NCBI GenBank assembly: GCA_013044415.1
Contig: JABEUO010000154.1
Coordinates: 1-6,667 of the forward strand
Reading direction: 5' to 3'
DNA: 6,667 bases
DNA from: Acidimicrobiaceae bacterium
Lineage (GTDB): Bacteria > Actinomycetota > Acidimicrobiia > Acidimicrobiales > Acidimicrobiaceae
Position 1 is the first letter of the stretch. Each line of letters begins with the position of its first letter. Below the pieces are notes generated by a model that did no database searches, had not been told where the DNA came from, and worked only from the letters and a program-made list of their open reading frames with translations. The position numbers and the translations under genes were made by a program. Shown here piece after piece: positions 5,896 through 6,667 of the stretch.

Positions 5896-6667
5896 TTGTC
5901 TTTAGAGTCGACTCGCTCGAAGTGGCCAGGGGTCATCGAGGTCTACAGAGAGTTTCTCCCAGTTGGAGATGAAACCGAAATAGTTACCCTCTTTGAGGGG
6001 GCGACTCCTCTCTATCCAGCTCCCTACCTGTCAGAGATAAAGGGTGCGGAGGTCTATCTCAAGTTCGAGGGTGCCAATCCAACGGGATCATTCAAGGATC
6101 GCGGCATGACCATGGCGATCACCAAGGCGAAAGAGGCCGGGGCCAAGGCGGTCGTTTGTGCCTCAACCGGGAATACCTCCGCTTCTGCTGCCGCATACGC
6201 CGCTAGGGCGAAGATGGACTGTGTCGTACTCATTCCAGCCGGATATATCGCGCTAGGGAAGCTGGCGCAAGCGCTGGTCTATGGTGCCAAGGTTCTCCAG
6301 ATTAAGGGTAATTTTGATGAAGCCCTGGAAATAGTGCGAAAGCTCGGGGAGTCCGGGGAGATAACCGTCGTCAACTCGATCAATCCCTACCGAATCGAAG
6401 GTCAAAAGACCGGAGCATTCGAGGTGGTCGACCAGCTTGGGACGCCGCCGGACTACCACTTCATCCCAGTTGGAAATGCCGGCAATATAACCGCCTATTG
6501 GCGTGGATATAACGAATATGAAAAGGCGGGAAAGTCGGCCTCAAAGCCGAAAATGATGGGATTCCAAGCGGCCGGTTCGGCACCAATAGTCCTCGGGCAC
6601 ATTGTGGAGAAGCCCGATACGATAGCTACCGCAATTCGCATTGGAAACCCGGCCTCCTGGGAAGGCG
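5896..6667 (+). CDS. thrC: Threonine synthase, 3' end outside window
   Basis: A PLP-dependent fold-type II lyase that turns O-phosphohomoserine into threonine and phosphate. The window holds 257 codons, about 70% of the usual length of some 350-360. The start is TTG 5896, two bases after the hom stop, supported by GAGGAGG 7 nt upstream and by the actinobacterial-type N-terminus (SKWPGVIEVYREFLPV). Motifs: EGATPL (34-39); EGANPTGSFKDRGMT (58-72) with the PLP lysine K67; CASTGNTSASAAAYAA (from 88); IALGKLAQALVYGA; VNSINPYRIEGQKT; and PVGNAGNITAYW (191-202), the PLP phosphate-binding loop. The first in-frame ATG is inside the PLP motif, so TTG must be the start. It acts two steps after Hom; homoserine kinase (thrB) is not in the window and commonly follows thrC in actinobacteria. 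Confidence 0.95.
   Translation, partial: MSLESTRSKWPGVIEVYREFLPVGDETEIVTLFEGATPLYPAPYLSEIKGAEVYLKFEGANPTGSFKDRGMTMAITKAKEAGAKAVVCASTGNTSASAAAYAARAKMDCVVLIPAGYIALGKLAQALVYGAKVLQIKGNFDEALEIVRKLGESGEITVVNSINPYRIEGQKTGAFEVVDQLGTPPDYHFIPVGNAGNITAYWRGYNEYEKAGKSASKPKMMGFQAAGSAPIVLGHIVEKPDTIATAIRIGNPASWEG

Overview
The window reads as a chromosomal segment of an actinobacterium of moderate GC content. The main reason is the order argS-lysA-hom-thrC on one strand, which is a classic actinobacterial arrangement, together with proteins of the actinobacterial type: LysA with a KHCESGD catalytic motif, Hom with a fused C-terminal ACT domain, and ThrC with the SFKDRG and PVGNAGN motifs. Frequent AGG (Arg) and ATA (Ile) codons in these genes argue against a very GC-rich streptomycete or mycobacterium. 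An Acidimicrobiia-like lineage would fit, but that is inference.

Right part (about 1500-6667), + strand: argS (arginyl-tRNA synthetase), lysA (diaminopimelate decarboxylase), hom (homoserine dehydrogenase) and the first 257 codons of thrC (threonine synthase), which runs off the window. Spacing is tight: argS overlaps lysA in a TGATG junction, 46 nt separate lysA from hom, and thrC starts two bases after the hom stop with a TTG codon behind a strong ribosome binding site. The genes look co-transcribed. They cover charging of arginine, the last step of lysine synthesis, and two steps of the homoserine/threonine branch of the aspartate pathway; the homoserine kinase step (thrB) must lie elsewhere, probably just downstream.

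Middle (1388-1618): a tRNA-Arg with anticodon CCG, encoded on the - strand with its CCA, stands head to head with argS. The 119-nt gap between them must hold both promoters and contains a 17-nt palindrome. A hairpin with a UUCG loop follows the tRNA and is its likely terminator.

Left part (1-1387), all plausible genes on the - strand: the 5' part of a membrane-anchored, Kelch/beta-propeller-like surface protein that runs off the left edge; a small ORF whose upstream reading frame encodes a good XRE-type helix-turn-helix cut by an in-frame TAG, so probably a decayed or 5'-truncated regulator; and a poorly coding stretch with a 4 x 12-bp tandem repeat. Composition and codon use here differ from the biosynthetic cluster, and the switch falls at the 3' end of the tRNA gene. 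This is where integrated elements often sit, but no integrase or att repeat is visible. I see no convincing new biological system; the points worth a second look are the broken HTH gene, the tandem repeat, the tRNA/argS pairing and the possible island edge.
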